Numbered from the stretch's first letter, positions 1 to 11,725 are shown. The stretch: DNA of 64,000 nt from Micrasema longulum (GCA_022494885.1 JAGVSM010000210.1:1-64000), one strand, 5' to 3'. The notes: generated by a model not told the origin, from the sequence alone. Made by a program: numbers and translations.

Positions 1-79
1 TACCTACACGGTTAAATTTCGAAACACCACGCAATTTCTTATCTCGCTATGTAAAATGAAAAAAAATATTTAAATTAAT

Positions 80-540
80 AATTTCATCACGTCATGAAGT
101 CGCCCCTGGGTAGCGCCTGCTAACGTCAATCAACAAAAACATCCTCGTTTTAATTATAATATTTTGGCTACGCCATAAATCTCTTTTTTTAAATAATTTC
201 TTACGTCACAAAGTCGCCCCTGGGTAGCGCCTGCTAACGTCAATCAACAAAAACATCCTCGTTTTAATTACAATATTTCGGCTACGCCATGAATCTCTTT
301 TTTTAAATAATTTTTCACGTCACAAAGTCGCCCCTGGGTAGCGCCTGCTAACGTCAATCAACAAAAACATCCTCGTTTTTATAATAGTATTTCGGCTTCG
401 CCATGAATTTCTTATAAAAAATGTCAAAACGTCACAAAGCCACTCTCTGAGTGTCGCTACTGACATCATTTACAAAAACATAATTAATAGTGCTTTTTTC
501 AGGTACGCAACATTTTTTTTTAAATACACCTACCTAACCG
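80..540. repeat. Minisatellite, ~114-bp unit, about 4 copies
   Basis: The landmark gtcacaaag (gtcatgaag in the first unit) recurs at 91, 205, 319 and 431, giving periods of 114, 114 and 112 bp. Units 1-3 are nearly identical over the block containing cgcccctgggtagcg and the following catcctcgtttt. The fourth unit is clearly degenerate, and sequence left of 80 looks like a still more diverged edge. The units lack the short repeat and unique spacer pattern of a CRISPR and have no open reading frame, so this is satellite-type tandem DNA. Confidence 0.9.
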
Positions 541-1074
541 ATAAAATACTATTAGTAATTAAACCAAGGTGTGTTTTAAAGTTCCGTATGGCCAAATAAT
601 ATTATTTATTATTAGAATATTATTGACATGTAGTTCAAGCATTGCTGCATTCACGTTGCTTTACTTCTGAGAGCTCAACTGCTATGTTTTTCTATGGTTA
701 TGTTAATGTCATCTGTCATGTATTGGCGAGCTCACAGGCTATACTTACGCCTTGATAATATAATAGACATAACGTTTTCGCTAACATAGGTCCACTAGTC
801 TCCAACTAATTTAAAGAGTTGTTTACTTCCTAAATGGCGCAGCTTGTTGGTTGACTGTAGTTTTTATTAACTAACTTACTTTCTAAATATATGTTATGTG
901 TTTGCAGTAAAAACATCCTTGGATTTTATTTAAGGGTTACTTTAAGTCTAAATATTTTAGGTTAGGATTACAAGACTTGATATATTAATATTCTTACGCT
1001 TCCAATTTATCATTATCATCATTCCCTTTTTGCACCTAATGGTGCATAGGTACACCAATCGCATTGTATCTTGA
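541..1074. other. AT-rich stretch, no feature seen
   Basis: No long open frame, no recognised repeat and no tRNA-like box between the minisatellite and the SINE. Ordinary AT-rich intergenic or intronic DNA. Confidence 0.5.
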
Positions 1075-1262
1075 TCATTTTTATAGCATGAAGGTAAGAT
1101 GATCAGTCTTACGTTTCAGGTACCAGTCCAGGAACTATGAAATACTCAGGTGTGAAACACCCTTTTAAATAAATATTTTAAATCAACCATGTCAGGAATC
1201 TAACTTGAGAGATCTTGAATGGTAGGCAAACGCGCTAACCATTACACCGCAAGGCCGACGTT
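1075..1262 (-). mobile_element. tRNA-headed SINE copy
   Basis: Read on the minus strand, the head holds a tRNA-like A box (TGGTTAGCGCG) and, about 40 bases later, a degenerate B box (AGTTAGATTCC), the RNA polymerase III promoter pair of tRNA-derived SINEs. The body (plus strand: cttacgtttcaggtaccagt ccaggaac) matches the bodies of the copies at 25462-25680 and 62610-62790, so this is a dispersed repeat and not a working tRNA gene. Confidence 0.75.
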
Positions 1263-4199
1263 CCAATTACGTCATGAAAATATTTAACTCAATTTTTACA
1301 AACATCGGAATTCAAAGACTCAACTGCATATTAAGTATTAAGCCTCAAGATTAAATTAGTTTCCATTATAATTCAATGTGAATAATATTACCCAAGTCCA
1401 AGTTTGAATTTCGTATACAGTATGACTCAGAAGTACGTGTATTTGTTAAAAATATATTTTAAAATGTGAGTATTTGTTGTTAATGAGAGTTTATAAACGA
1501 CGAACAAATTAATGAAAATCGGGGACATAAATAGATACTAATAAAAAAACAGGCCAATAACTAGACGATTCTCATATTTATCAAATATTGCATTACCCTT
1601 GACGATTGGAAATAAAGACATATAAAATCATAATACAAGTTCGTATCCTTTAACGTACAACTCGCCTACAATTGTTTCATATTGGTATATCAAGCACAAA
1701 AGAATACATATTTTACCAGAATCGCAAAATTTTATAAGAATTTGGTTTCTGAAATCGATTTATATTTTCTTTTTCTAAGCAACAACAAAGAAAATGTAAG
1801 AGCCTTAATTGCAAATAAAAACTTTAATTTAATCTAACTGTATTAAACAAACTTGTTATTTTGATTTTTAATATGGTTTCATTATATTTATTTTCTCTTT
1901 TAAAAAAAAAATTTATATTAAAAATTGGAATGATCCGGAGTGGCCCATCACAAGTATCTTTTTATTGTTTGTCGCATTGTATTGTATTGAGAAAACTATA
2001 TTTAACACATAATTTTAATTTATTTGTTAAAATTTTTTTGTTGAAATAGTTTTCTTTGAATAAATAAAATATATATATTTTTTTTTAATTTCCGTGCGAG
2101 TGAGATACATATTGTGAGCTAACAAGGAAATTCGGCCTAGTATTTTTTTTGTAATTTCGAAAGTGTGCTAAAAGTTTTAATTTTATATATAATCTTTTAG
2201 GTAACAAAAAAGCAAGATTTTATGTCTCAAGGTTTTTTTACAAAATTGATAACTGTTCACTGATCAAGTTAGCCTATGAACATCTGATACAGGAAATATT
2301 GACAAAATCAAATCACTTCCATACTAATACAATACATTTCTAATTCATTGTCGATGGAAAGCAAAATAAACTAACAAAAACAAAAAAAACCAAATAGCGA
2401 AACTATTAATTTGTGACTGTAAAATCTTCAATCTTGATTTGCCAACTAACAAGAACTATGGCTTGGTCAGTTTTCCTTGTATGCTCAAGATATATCTCTG
2501 GCCTGGATCCAAAAGGCCAGATGTCGTAAATCGCAATATTACAGAAAAATACTTTTTCAGATATTTTGTAGCGTCATTATGAACTGAATGACGTGTTTGA
2601 CTACGAATATTGATTTCAACATATTACCACACATGTATGTTCAACATAATAAAAATTTCAAAATTTTGAATCGGCCAACGTTGAACATATAAAAAAAATA
2701 TAAAAAATCCCACATACGCATAGCCTTTGCGTGGGTATACGTGATTTTATCAGTTTTACGTTACAGTACGTACACAATAAAAATACGCAGTAAAATAGTT
2801 TAACGTAAGAAACAAAAAATAAACCTAAAAGAACGAATGAAAAATCAATGTTTCCCAAAAAACTGTATCTCTAATATTTTTTTGTAATTTGTATATGAAA
2901 ACTTCACTTTCTAGAAACAATTTATAGTAGGGGTTATTTCTTGTATATTTTTTTCATTTTTGTAAAACTAATATGAACGGCATTTGAGTAGTAAAATGTT
3001 ACTTTAGTAATATGATTATTATTAGTAATTTTTGTGTTAAGAAAAATGTGAAACTGTCATGTGAGGTATGTTTGGAGGGTTCTATATGCATAATATCCTC
3101 CGTAGATAGAAGGGAATGATTTATTTTTGTTAATTATCTATGAGAACTATTGTGTGTAGTTGGATCCTGACATAAAGACGTCTGTCAGTTGTAATGCACA
3201 TTTTTAAAAAGGTGAGCAGGTGGATAAAATTAAGACCTTCAAATCTCCTGTGAATTGTTTTTCAAAAATAATATTTTGTTTTAATTATACCTCGTTTTTT
3301 AAAAAAAAAATATTTTGTGATTTTTATACATATTTCTGTTTAAATTTTTTTATTGTTTTTTATTTTGTTAAATATTATCTTATGTAACAGAAAGGTCATT
3401 TCTGGACAGTTGAGACATGAAACAAAGCACCCCTGTACTTTGCAATAATAGCCAAATTAATAGATTATTATATTATCCATAAGCGCTGTTTTATCTGATG
3501 CGCTGTTTTGAAAATTTTAAGTATTTTCTAGTTTTAAAAAAATATGTTTTTTGAAATGTTTTCTTTAATGAAGTTACATTATGTGTCTTCGTGTATTAAA
3601 ATTGAAATTTACTGTGACTGAGGGCGATATATTATGATTTCTTTACTGGGAACCGGCGTTACCTGGTACGGCATCGTAAACCTCTGCTTGGTCTTTTCGT
3701 GCCAGGTCAATGGCATCATACAGCTAATATCCTCAACGTGCTGTCATGTATCACGTCAACTGCTATCGGGACATGTCAAAATATATGCCACTATTTTACT
3801 GCTTCTGCCAAAATAATTCTAACACTATTAGGATAAGTCTTTTTTTTTTGGATGTCTGGAGGTTATGGTATTTTAAGGTAACAGGCATTTATATATTATA
3901 ATACATAGAGCAAATATATTTAAAAGGTAGAGACACGCAAACATACTCATAGTTAGTTAATACTGTTTTTTTACCAGGGATATTACAATTGAAGGATACT
4001 CATTTTTACCACATAAAAAAGTTTGTATTTTAACGTTGACAATCAACATTTGTTTTACATCTATCACAATCAGGTTCATTCCTTAAATTGCTTAAAATTT
4101 CGACCCATTCATTTCTTTTTACTGGATTTTTAAGAACGAAAAGATAATATTAACTCAAGTTTATTATATTTTTAAAACGTATGTCTATCAGTGCATCAA
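1263..4199. other. Gene-free AT-rich stretch
   Basis: Only short AT-driven open frames occur here (for example near 1861, 2658 and 3634), with no domain or splice signals I could support. The segment near 3640-3790 is less AT-rich. Its minus strand reads a broken frame with several stops, perhaps an old retroelement piece, which I cannot identify. Confidence 0.4.
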
Positions 4200-4484
4200 T
4201 GTAACTAAAAAGAGCTTCGCAATTGAGCCTCTTGGCGTAGTTTGACGATGACAAAAAATAATATTTACATTGGAACATTAATAGTTTTAAGCTTTGTTAA
4301 TCTCTCATGGTATGGTATTACTAGTTGGGGCCTTTCTTGTAAAACCAACATGAAAATATTATTTTTTTACAAAACTCTGATCTTAAATCAATCGGCAGAT
4401 CAGCTAGGATGCATTAAGACGAGATACCTGAACTTTTTAAAAAGCAAGGGTGCCTGTCCGAAAATGCTATTCCATGGCTGAAAT
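4200..4484 (+). pseudogene. Possible LINE reverse transcriptase 3' fragment
   Basis: A 79-residue open frame (4242-4481) contains WYGITSWG, which resembles the 'YG-x-x-x-WG' motif that opens the thumb region of insect non-LTR reverse transcriptases. A positively charged tail follows. The match is short and the usual downstream C-terminal block is missing, so the assignment is tentative. The fold-back MITE end at 4500-4590 lies immediately downstream. Confidence 0.3.
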
Positions 4485-4499
4485 TTGGCTCCTTGTTGC

Positions 4500-4590
4500 A
4501 ACAAATTTAAATATGAAAAACTCCCTAGGGATAAAATCCAGATAGTTTGCGATCATTTAGACATACTCAAAACACTGTTGATAAATAATT
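4500..4590. mobile_element. Terminal fragment of fold-back MITE family
   Basis: Contains the family's end block: aactccctagggat, then aaatccag, then gatcatttagacatactc and acactgttgat. The same block occurs at 8762-8830, 27465-27505, 42110-42175 and 50570-50620. Only one end is present. Confidence 0.6.
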
Positions 4591-5085
4591 AGCTCAATTT
4601 TTAGAAAGATGAAACTTACGGACAAGGCAATGTCAAGTCTCATGTCTCTCTGAGATAATTATTATTTAATTGTGTTTTTGGTTATTATTATTATTATCAT
4701 AAGTATCTTATATAGCGCCATTTTCGTTATCAATACTTCAAGGACGCTTGTGTAGTTTACGAAAGGAAACTAATGTTGTTTTGATCATACTTTTTATATG
4801 TTAAATTTATGAGCTGTGGCCTTATGCTATAACTAATTCGTTGCGTAAATTCGGTCGTATTGTATGAGAGGGAACGAGAGCAAAATATGATTACGGTTGC
4901 GTTAGAATGAGATGGATATATGACGAACGAACAAACTTACGAAACGAAATTGTGACAGAATAAGCCCGCAGTTTATATACCAATTCATAAGGGTTATTTA
5001 AAAACCTGTCGATTGGTTAAAATAAAAAAAAACTGAATCACAAAAAACATAATATGTAAGTATGTGATTTCTTGTGTAACAATTT

Positions 5086-5230
5086 GTATGGATGAGTGCG
5101 CGGGAATTGATTTGAGGTTAAATGAGAAAGATGGATTACAATTGAAGTTATTTATTGAGTAGATACACACGAGTTACATCCTTACAATTTTGTACAGATA
5201 GAATTTACAAAAGCGAACACTGGCGAGGAC
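5086..5230. repeat. Left arm of a ~145-bp inverted repeat
   Basis: Nearly identical, in opposite orientation, to 6342-6484. Shared landmarks are ttgatttgaggttaaatgag, ttgaagttatttattgagta and the block around acatccttacaattttgta. Read from the right arm, the sequence carries an AATAAA-type polyadenylation signal (ctcaataaataac), which suggests an LTR or other retroelement terminus. I could not identify the parent element. Confidence 0.85.
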
Positions 5231-5289
5231 GGGTGACTTGAAATTCTTTAAGTTCGGTTCAAATATTATAGTTAATAAATTCTATTATA

Positions 5290-5652
5290 CAAATATATAA
5301 AAAATCTAAGAATTTGAGATGAATAAGTCACTCAGATACCAACATAATATTAAAATTCCTAAATTCCTCACACGTCATGGTCAAAAAAGCTTTGTCTTCA
5401 AAGGTGTAAAAAAATATAATAATCTTCCCAATGAACTAAAAACTATTAAAAATAATATATCAATAAATAAATTTAAAGAAAATTTAAATAATTTTTTTGA
5501 ACACGTGTAAATACTACATTAAATTTTAATTAGTATGGATGTATTATTGTTTAATGTTTTTTCTTTATATATACTATGTTTTTATTTTTTCCTCATGTAT
5601 TCGTATTTAAAATTATATAAACTCTTATAATAAACAATAAACAACTACAACA
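5290..5652 (+). pseudogene. LINE 3' end with reverse transcriptase C-terminus
   Basis: An open frame at 5319-5510 encodes 63 residues, including KIPKFLTRHGQKSFVFKG and YNNLPNELK. This is the characteristic C-terminal block of insect Jockey/CR1-like non-LTR reverse transcriptases ('...YN.LP.ELK...FK..L'). The reverse transcriptase catalytic region is absent, so this is a 5'-truncated dead copy. A 3' untranslated tail runs to tandem ataaacaataaacaac at about 5630-5645, typical of a LINE 3' end. It lies between the two inverted-repeat arms at 5.1 and 6.4 kb and was probably inserted there. Confidence 0.65.
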
Positions 5653-6341
5653 GTGTAAGTCACTCTCCAAGCACAAGAGTTAGTATCTTATTTGGAGAGT
5701 TACCGTGATAACATTTACTAGATATGTAAAAGTAGATAAGGATAGAATTTTTTTATAAACATGTACCTTTTATGATATTTATTAATAAAAATTTAAAAAA
5801 TTAAAAAAAAATTAAAAATTATAAAATACTATTAAGCATTACTCTGAAGATATTTTAGCACATAATAATATTAAAAAAATATGTCTTTATATATATATAT
5901 ATATTACATATATAGGTATGTTTGAATTTTTTGATTTCTTTTGAATTTTTACACAACAATTGATGTGAAAGTATGTACAATTATGTAAAAAATAAATAAT
6001 ACAATGACACTCCGAAACGTGCCTGTGGGTCAGTAGAATAGCTACATCCACAAATAAAAATAAAATAAAATTAAATGTACCTATTATATGAACATTTTCA
6101 TTTGAAAACTATGTGTTTGTATTTTATATTGGATAAAATAAATAAATTGTTTCCAAAACACCGGAGGGGAGCTCTGTGGAGGTCATCACCATCAAGCCGT
6201 AAAGTTGGCAAGGCCGAACAACCTCTTGGCCCGCAACGGGTAACCCGACGCAACGTCAGCTCGGACAAGTAATTAAACGTCGTGCAGCGAAAGAATATGC
6301 ACATTTCAACTTAGCATTTCGTGTCGCCCGTCCACCAGCTA

Positions 6342-6484
6342 CTCGCCAGTGCTCGCTATTGTAAATTCCTTCGGTACAAAATTGTAAGGATGTAACTTGT
6401 GTGTATCTACTCAATAAATAACTTCAATTGTAATCCATCTTTCTCATTTAACCTCAAATCAATTCTCCGCGCACCGACCCATAC
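6342..6484. repeat. Right arm of a ~145-bp inverted repeat
   Basis: Reverse complement of 5086-5230. It is preceded (6160-6340) by a less AT-rich stretch that stays open in one frame from about 6075 to 6272 (residues PLGPQRVTRRN). That could be the last codons of a retroelement polyprotein running into this terminus, but no domain is identifiable. Confidence 0.85.
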
Positions 6485-7051
6485 AATGTAAATGAAATGC
6501 CGTAAATATCCAAATTAAAATGAAACATGACGGTACTTATTCAAAAGTCCAAATTATTTAATTTTAATCCTCGCCTAGGGAAATCAGCGTAACCGGTAAA
6601 CGTTCATGAATTTATAATTTCTTCCTGAATAAACACATGCTACTTGGTAAGCGATCGGAAATATTAACAGAACGATTCGTTTCCACTGAACGTACTTAAT
6701 TAAAATACAGCGCAACCTGTTGAATAATAAATTACTAATGTCAATAAATAATTATGATATTGAAATTGGAATAAACAACCACGAGATTTATTAATTTATT
6801 TATTGTCGTGTTTATGTCATGCCACTCCTACTTATTTCACATAAAGTATTAAATACTAACTATCAATTTACCACAGTCATCATTTCCTTATCCGCACCAA
6901 ATATTGCATAGAATATTTAATTGGTACACGATTTGCAACGTATCTTGATAACTGTTCACATCCATAAGCCCTGTAAACGCTTAGAACTCCATGTTCTCCA
7001 TTTGATAATGTTTTTCCTCCCAGTTACAATAAATACCAGTCTTCATTATTC
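6485..7051. other. AT-rich stretch, no feature seen
   Basis: No open frame or repeat that I can support. Confidence 0.4.
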
Positions 7052-7810
7052 TTTAGGGAGTGGAATTTAACCTTGTCTATAAAACCTCTTAAAATAAATC
7101 ACACCTAAAAAACTCTAATAAAATATGATTTATTGAAACACATATTGCGTGGTAATTACTTAAACTAGGTCACTTTAGGGAGTGGAATTCGATCATGTCT
7201 ACAAACCTTCTTACAATAAATGACACCTAAATATCTCTTCATCTTCTTCTTCACGTGTCATGTCGGGTCCCCCCGACGTTGACGATCGCTTAGGAGACAG
7301 CTTCTCTATCCTGAGCAGTTTCGCACCCCTGGTCCATTTAAGGACCGCCCGGGACTCAGGGCCATTGATTGGTTTATCTTCATAGTGATATCCTGGGAAT
7401 TATTAACCGAAGTGGTTTCCCGTTGCCTTCTTCGGTGAAATTTTTTGTCAGGGCTACCTACCCTTAGCTGGAGGGGTCCCGTTTTATGGCGCCGGACACT
7501 CGCCATTCATCCTCTCCCTATTTGCTATGGCACTGATGTTAATGTCAGTGGCCACAGCCAAAGAGACCACTCATGGACGCTAGGGAGTAGGACTATTGGT
7601 AGTGTTGCTGATGGAATGCAACTGCGGCATTAAAAGACACTTATAAAATATAATTAATTGAAACATATATTGCGTGGTAATTACTAAAACTTGGTAACTT
7701 TAGGGAGTGGAATTCAATCTTGTGTGTGTGAATGACACCTAGACTCTTATCAAATATGATTAATTGAAACATATATTGGGTGGTAATTACTAAAACTAGG
7801 TAACTTCAAA
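7052..7810. repeat. ~122-bp tandem repeat interrupted by an insertion
   Basis: The landmark tttagggagtggaatt occurs at 7052, 7174 and 7699. The companion block catattgcgtggtaattac occurs at about 7140 and 7665, with a variant near 7770. The first spacing is 122 bp. The 525-bp second spacing is explained by one unit plus about 400 bp of unrelated DNA at 7237-7640. Confidence 0.85.
7237..7640. mobile_element. ~400-bp insertion inside the tandem array
   Basis: Distinctly more GC-rich than its surroundings (gtgtcatgtcgggtccccc near the left edge). It splits one unit of the 122-bp array. Its right part (7540-7635) recurs in inverted orientation at 35565-35690 (tagtcttactccctagcg, tctctttggccccgcgag), so it is a dispersed element. 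No terminal repeats or coding domains are recognised. SINE or LINE 3' fragment are both possible. Confidence 0.6.
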
Positions 7811-8007
7811 ATAACCATTTGTGAGTCATCCAATTAAAATAGATTTTTTTAAATCATCCTCCATGAATGCTACAAATAGACAACTCATGTATTCAAATCA
7901 TCATAATATAAACGTGATGAATCACGACTTGCCTATTTGTAGCATTCATAGAGTAAACAAATATGTGTGTTTAGGGGGTAACTCAAAAATGCTGACTTAA
8001 AGTTACC
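7799..8007. mobile_element. ~209-bp fold-back (MITE-like) element
   Basis: Two nested pairs of inverted repeats: ggtaacttcaaa at 7799 against the end at 8007 (aaagttacc), and catgaatgctacaaatag at 7862 against ctatttgtagcattcat at 7933. The whole segment can fold into one long imperfect hairpin. It abuts the last partial unit of the 122-bp array. Confidence 0.7.
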
Positions 8008-8491
8008 GAGTTGTAGTAAATACCCCACAATATAAGGGTTGATGTTGATCATTACATCAACCCTGATGATGGACCCTGCAATGCGATCCAACACGTTGGC
8101 GAGAGCGAAAACCTCACATGATTTAATAATTCAGAGGAACTACATTTGGCGTAAAAAAAACTATTGTTTTAATTTTTACTTAAAATTCTTAATATACCAA
8201 ATACCTATATGTACGGCAAACTTACGTTTATAAGGTTTTTCATATAAAAGATATTAACCGTTTCCTAAGCTGTACTAAGCTGTGCTTAGAAGCTTTTGAA
8301 AAACCTTCTGCAATCTGTATAAAATTGTACTTTCGAACCTCTTTTTATTTTTTTCCATCTGTCCTCTTCGCTTCAATCAGGGCCTTAAGAATTCAAGTTT
8401 AGGGCGATCTAAAAAACGTTCAATTTTAACATATTGTCAAATAAAAATGACTTATACTTTCTTATAATGTTTAAGCCGTAAATGTTCGTAT

Positions 8492-8830
8492 AGTAAATTT
8501 ATTTCAACAGAGAGGGAAAACATTTCTGAGAAGGAAATATGGAAGTCTAGGCATTTACTGGGCTTATGACCTGTCATTCGCTGGTTAGTGGCCACTTTAA
8601 ACAATGTGTAACATTCACCATTCTGCCCATGTTTGAACATCCACATTTCCTTAACTCTTCCATCTGTTGACTCTTGTGAAGTAAAAGAGCTATAACCTTT
8701 ATCACGTGGGTGAGATTTATCCGGCTAAACCCCCTCCCTCTCTGTTGAAATAAATTTAAATATGAACAACTCCCTAGGGAGGAAATCCAACAGGTCTGCA
8801 AGCATTTGGACATAATCAAACATTGTTCGG
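8492..8830. mobile_element. Fold-back MITE family copy
   Basis: Contains the family core: aacagagagggaaaacattt, ggaagtctaggcatttact, cttatgacctgtcat, agtggccacttt and gtgtaacattcaccattct. The end block ctccctagggaggaaatcca and catttggacata follows. Open frames crossing it on the minus strand are fortuitous. Confidence 0.8.
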
Positions 8831-8870
8831 ATACTCGTTTACTAACACCAATATGCACAAGTTATTGACT

Positions 8871-9010
8871 GCTTCCACGGTGTATGGTTAAGACGCTTGA
8901 CTCACGCACGGAAGGTTTCAGGTTCGATCCCCGGTGAGAACACAAAAATTAAGTGTGATTATCTTAAGCTGGGGTGTTATGTGCGGTAATTCAGCACTGT
9001 TATTGGACTT
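8871..9010 (+). mobile_element. tRNA-headed SINE copy
   Basis: Carries an A-box-like tggttaagacg and a perfect B box ggttcgatccc about 45 bases apart. It then continues into a non-tRNA body and an A-rich run near 9018. The flanking sequence does not fold as an acceptor stem, so I read it as a SINE head rather than a tRNA gene. Confidence 0.6.
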
Positions 9011-9375
9011 GTGCGAAAAAAAAAATATTCATAAAATTATTTAATTAGCTTTACCTAGATTTTAAAGATAAGTACGAGTATAAAGAGGAGCTGGCGGCTC
9101 AGAACATTGATTGATTAGTTTTTTAGAGGAGTTTAAATATCAACGAAATAATAAAATTGAAACAGCCAGTCCGCTACGTAGTCTAATCAATTTTTTATTT
9201 GATTTTGTAATTTTTCTTAATTTTACTATTTACTTTAATTTTATTGATTTTTTTTCTCTCTATCCGTTTTTTATTTTATTTTTCTTATTCTCTTATTTTC
9301 CACTAAAACCCATATAAGCATTTAAAAAAATCCTGAATGTAACTTTCCATTTTTATTTTATGGGCCTTGCTAGTG

Positions 9376-9465
9376 GGCATAGTGGTATAATAAGGATGAG
9401 AAAACCATCCCTATTCTACGATTATAATAAGGATGGTTTTTCCATCCTTATTCTGCCACTATGCC
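9376..9465. mobile_element. 90-bp near-perfect hairpin (mini-MITE candidate)
   Basis: The left end ggcatagtggtataataagg pairs with the right end ccttattctgccactatgcc. A second internal pair is built on ccatccctattctac and ataataaggatgg. Compact palindrome with no coding capacity. Confidence 0.75.
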
Positions 9466-9907
9466 TAGGCGCAACATTCTATCAGGTTTTTAAGTAAGCC
9501 CTTAATATGTCTATTTCACTTTCACACCTAAGATTTTATAATATATTCTATATTTAGTATACTCACGCATAAGCTAATGCCTATAAGGTTTTTTTTTGGT
9601 TTTATAAAAAAAAGCGATAAAGGAGACCGGGGCTAGTGGACCCACTTTTAACTTAGTGATTTAAAAAGGGGGGAAAAAAGCCTCTTACTGATGGAATATT
9701 AATAAAATATTGCAATAAATACATTTGATTATGTGAGCATACAATAAAAAACTTAAAATATCTGCCTACAAAGAAGCAATTATGTTTACAGAAAACCCTG
9801 TCCGGTGGGTCGACCAACCCCGGGTGTTAGACTCATAGTATTGGGTTAGTTGACTCATTCTCAAATAAAATCATAATGTTAGATAAATCACGTATAAAAT
9901 ATATTAA

Positions 9908-9950
9908 AAGCCCGTCTCTTCGTTAGGACACTAATTCCACTAATATGCAA
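9908..9950 (-). mobile_element. Penelope-type terminal scrap with ribozyme-like 5' half
   Basis: On the minus strand the segment reads GTGTC-CTAACGA-A-GAGACGGG. This matches the 5' half of the hammerhead-like module described at 61458-61502, with one core substitution. The similarity stops after GACGGG, so the 3' half of the module is missing here. Confidence 0.5.
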
Positions 9951-11239
9951 ATCTCACAATACGCCTTCACTGAAGTAGTTTTAAAAAAACATCAAATCAA
10001 CGTCCTGATACGACACATGTTATGCTACTAGAAGCTAACACTAAATTTCATCTATCATAATGAAAAAATAGTTTATTAAATGTTTTTACATATTCAATAA
10101 AAAAAACATTAGAATATGGATAAAAAATGTAACAAAGAGTAACATGAAATGTGTGAATAGAAATTAAACACATTTTATGTTTAAGAAAGTAAACATAAAA
10201 TATTATGTGAAAGCACCGTAAGAAAAGTTGTAAACATATTTATCATAACAGAAATCGTGGAATAAACAAAAAAATACGTTATATTAATATAAACACTTAC
10301 AAGGTTACATTTCTTGTATACCCACGAACAGGCCATGCCTTTGTGAGATTTTTTGTTTACTATGTTTACTGTTAATATGTATTTCTTGCCATGTAATTAT
10401 CCTTTATTTTTTGTATCCTCTGTTACTCTGTAAAAAAACAAAATAATTTTAATTAAAAAAAATATGTAAAAAAAAAAAAAATTAATAATGTTAGGGTATA
10501 TATACTAATTAGTGATGATTCATTGGAATAAAAATAACCAAATGCATTTGATAACTTAATTAATTCTAATGCAGTTATTCATTCGAATGCAGTAATTCAT
10601 TCGAATTAATGAACGAAAAAATAAATAAATGAACGAATGAATTGATTGCATTTTGAATTTAAAATATCTGTTCGGTATCCTGAGGGGAACGTAGCAACAA
10701 TTGAATTTTTATTCAACCTGTTTAACCCCCTGGAATTCCTAGTTGTCCTAGCACCCTCCCCCCCTCTTTTCATGGTTTTGAGTGACCGTATGTCACAATA
10801 ACCAAAACGCTCATCTCTATTACCTATTAAATACCGGAAGTTAATTCAATTACTAATTCGATGAGTAAATTCATAAGATTATTTTCATCTCTAACTAATA
10901 AACTATTGGTACAAACAGATCAAGTTGGGTGAACAAACAAATTAATTATAGTCGAATAATTGTTATTCCTGCAATGCCCATGTTTGGTTAATATTATTCT
11001 ACGAATAATTATTATAATTCACCGACCCCTTTTCAAGCACAAGCAGGTTAGAGGGATAATTATTCCGTTTGTAACATTTGATCTCAAGTAACATTTGTGT
11101 AAAACCATCTGCTAAAAGTTTGTAATACAAAGTGCTTACCTATGAAAATGCTGTTTTGATACATTTTAATTATACTTCGGTGTTTTGTATAGAAATATTA
11201 AACTGTTTTTCGTATGAAAATTATGTATTGAATTGATCT

Positions 11240-11725
11240 AAATCATCATCATCATCGTCATCAGCCGTCTCTTGTCCAATGTTGAACATAGGCCTCCCCC
11301 TTTAGTCACCATATTTCCCTATCCTGAGCCAACCGCATCCAACCACTTCCTGCAACTCGTCTTATGTCATCAGACCACCTTGTCTAAGACCTGCCGACAC
11401 TTCTTCTACCCATTCTAGGTCGCCATTCCAGGACTCATTGGTCCATCTAGAGTCCGTGATTCTGGCTATATGACCAGCCCAGCTCCATTTCTGGTTGGCA
11501 GCCATATGAACCACATCGGTGATCTTTGTTCTCGCTTTAATCCATGAATTGGTTTTTCTGTCTCTCAACGAAATACCCAGCATTCTTTTTTCCATGGCTC
11601 TCTGTGTCACTGATAATTTGTGTAATTTTTTTTCGTGAACACAAGTTTCACAGCCATATGTCAGTACAGGGAGAACACAAGCATCAAAAAGTTTCTTCTT
11701 TAAGTAATGTAAATACTTCGGTATA
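11240..11725 (-). pseudogene. RTE-type LINE 3' end (reverse transcriptase C-terminus)
   Basis: The minus-strand open frame 11362-11610 encodes TQRAMEKRMLGISLRDR, then WAGHIAR and DLEWVEEV. These are hallmark C-terminal motifs of insect RTE-like endonuclease/reverse transcriptases ('MLG.SLRD...W.GH.AR..D.RW'). Upstream codons (about 11611-11690) continue the domain in other frames, including a YGCE-like block. The element ends in a gat-trinucleotide run (plus-strand atcatcatcatcatcgtcat at 11244-11263), the simple-repeat 3' terminus seen in RTE elements. The endonuclease and catalytic YxDD region are missing and there are frame breaks, so this is a dead 5'-truncated copy. Confidence 0.8.

Larger units (their letters stand above)
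9011..11239. other. Gene-free AT-rich stretch with hairpin and Penelope scrap
   Basis: Holds the 90-bp hairpin at 9376-9465 and the Penelope-type scrap near 9908-9935. A poly(A)-rich zone lies at 10430-10490, and short inverted motifs built on cattcgaat lie at 10570-10640. The hydrophobic open frame at 9111-9317 is an AT artefact. Confidence 0.4.

Noticed and set aside
80..540. CRISPR-like regular repeats
   Set aside because: The whole 114-bp unit repeats, with no short repeat and unique spacer alternation, and the sequence is eukaryotic.
6098..6304. Two opposed short open frames with basic composition
   Set aside because: No domain recognised. More likely tail sequence of a retroelement running into the inverted-repeat arm at 6342 than a gene.
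8878..8950. tRNA gene candidate
   Set aside because: A and B boxes are present but no acceptor stem or anticodon arm can be formed; the B-box region continues into a SINE body. Same reasoning for 23360, 25470, 28330, 30060, 46200 and 62700.
9111..9317. Hydrophobic 68-codon open frame resembling a membrane protein
   Set aside because: Phenylalanine/leucine-rich translation of a T-rich stretch; no start context, splice signals or conservation.
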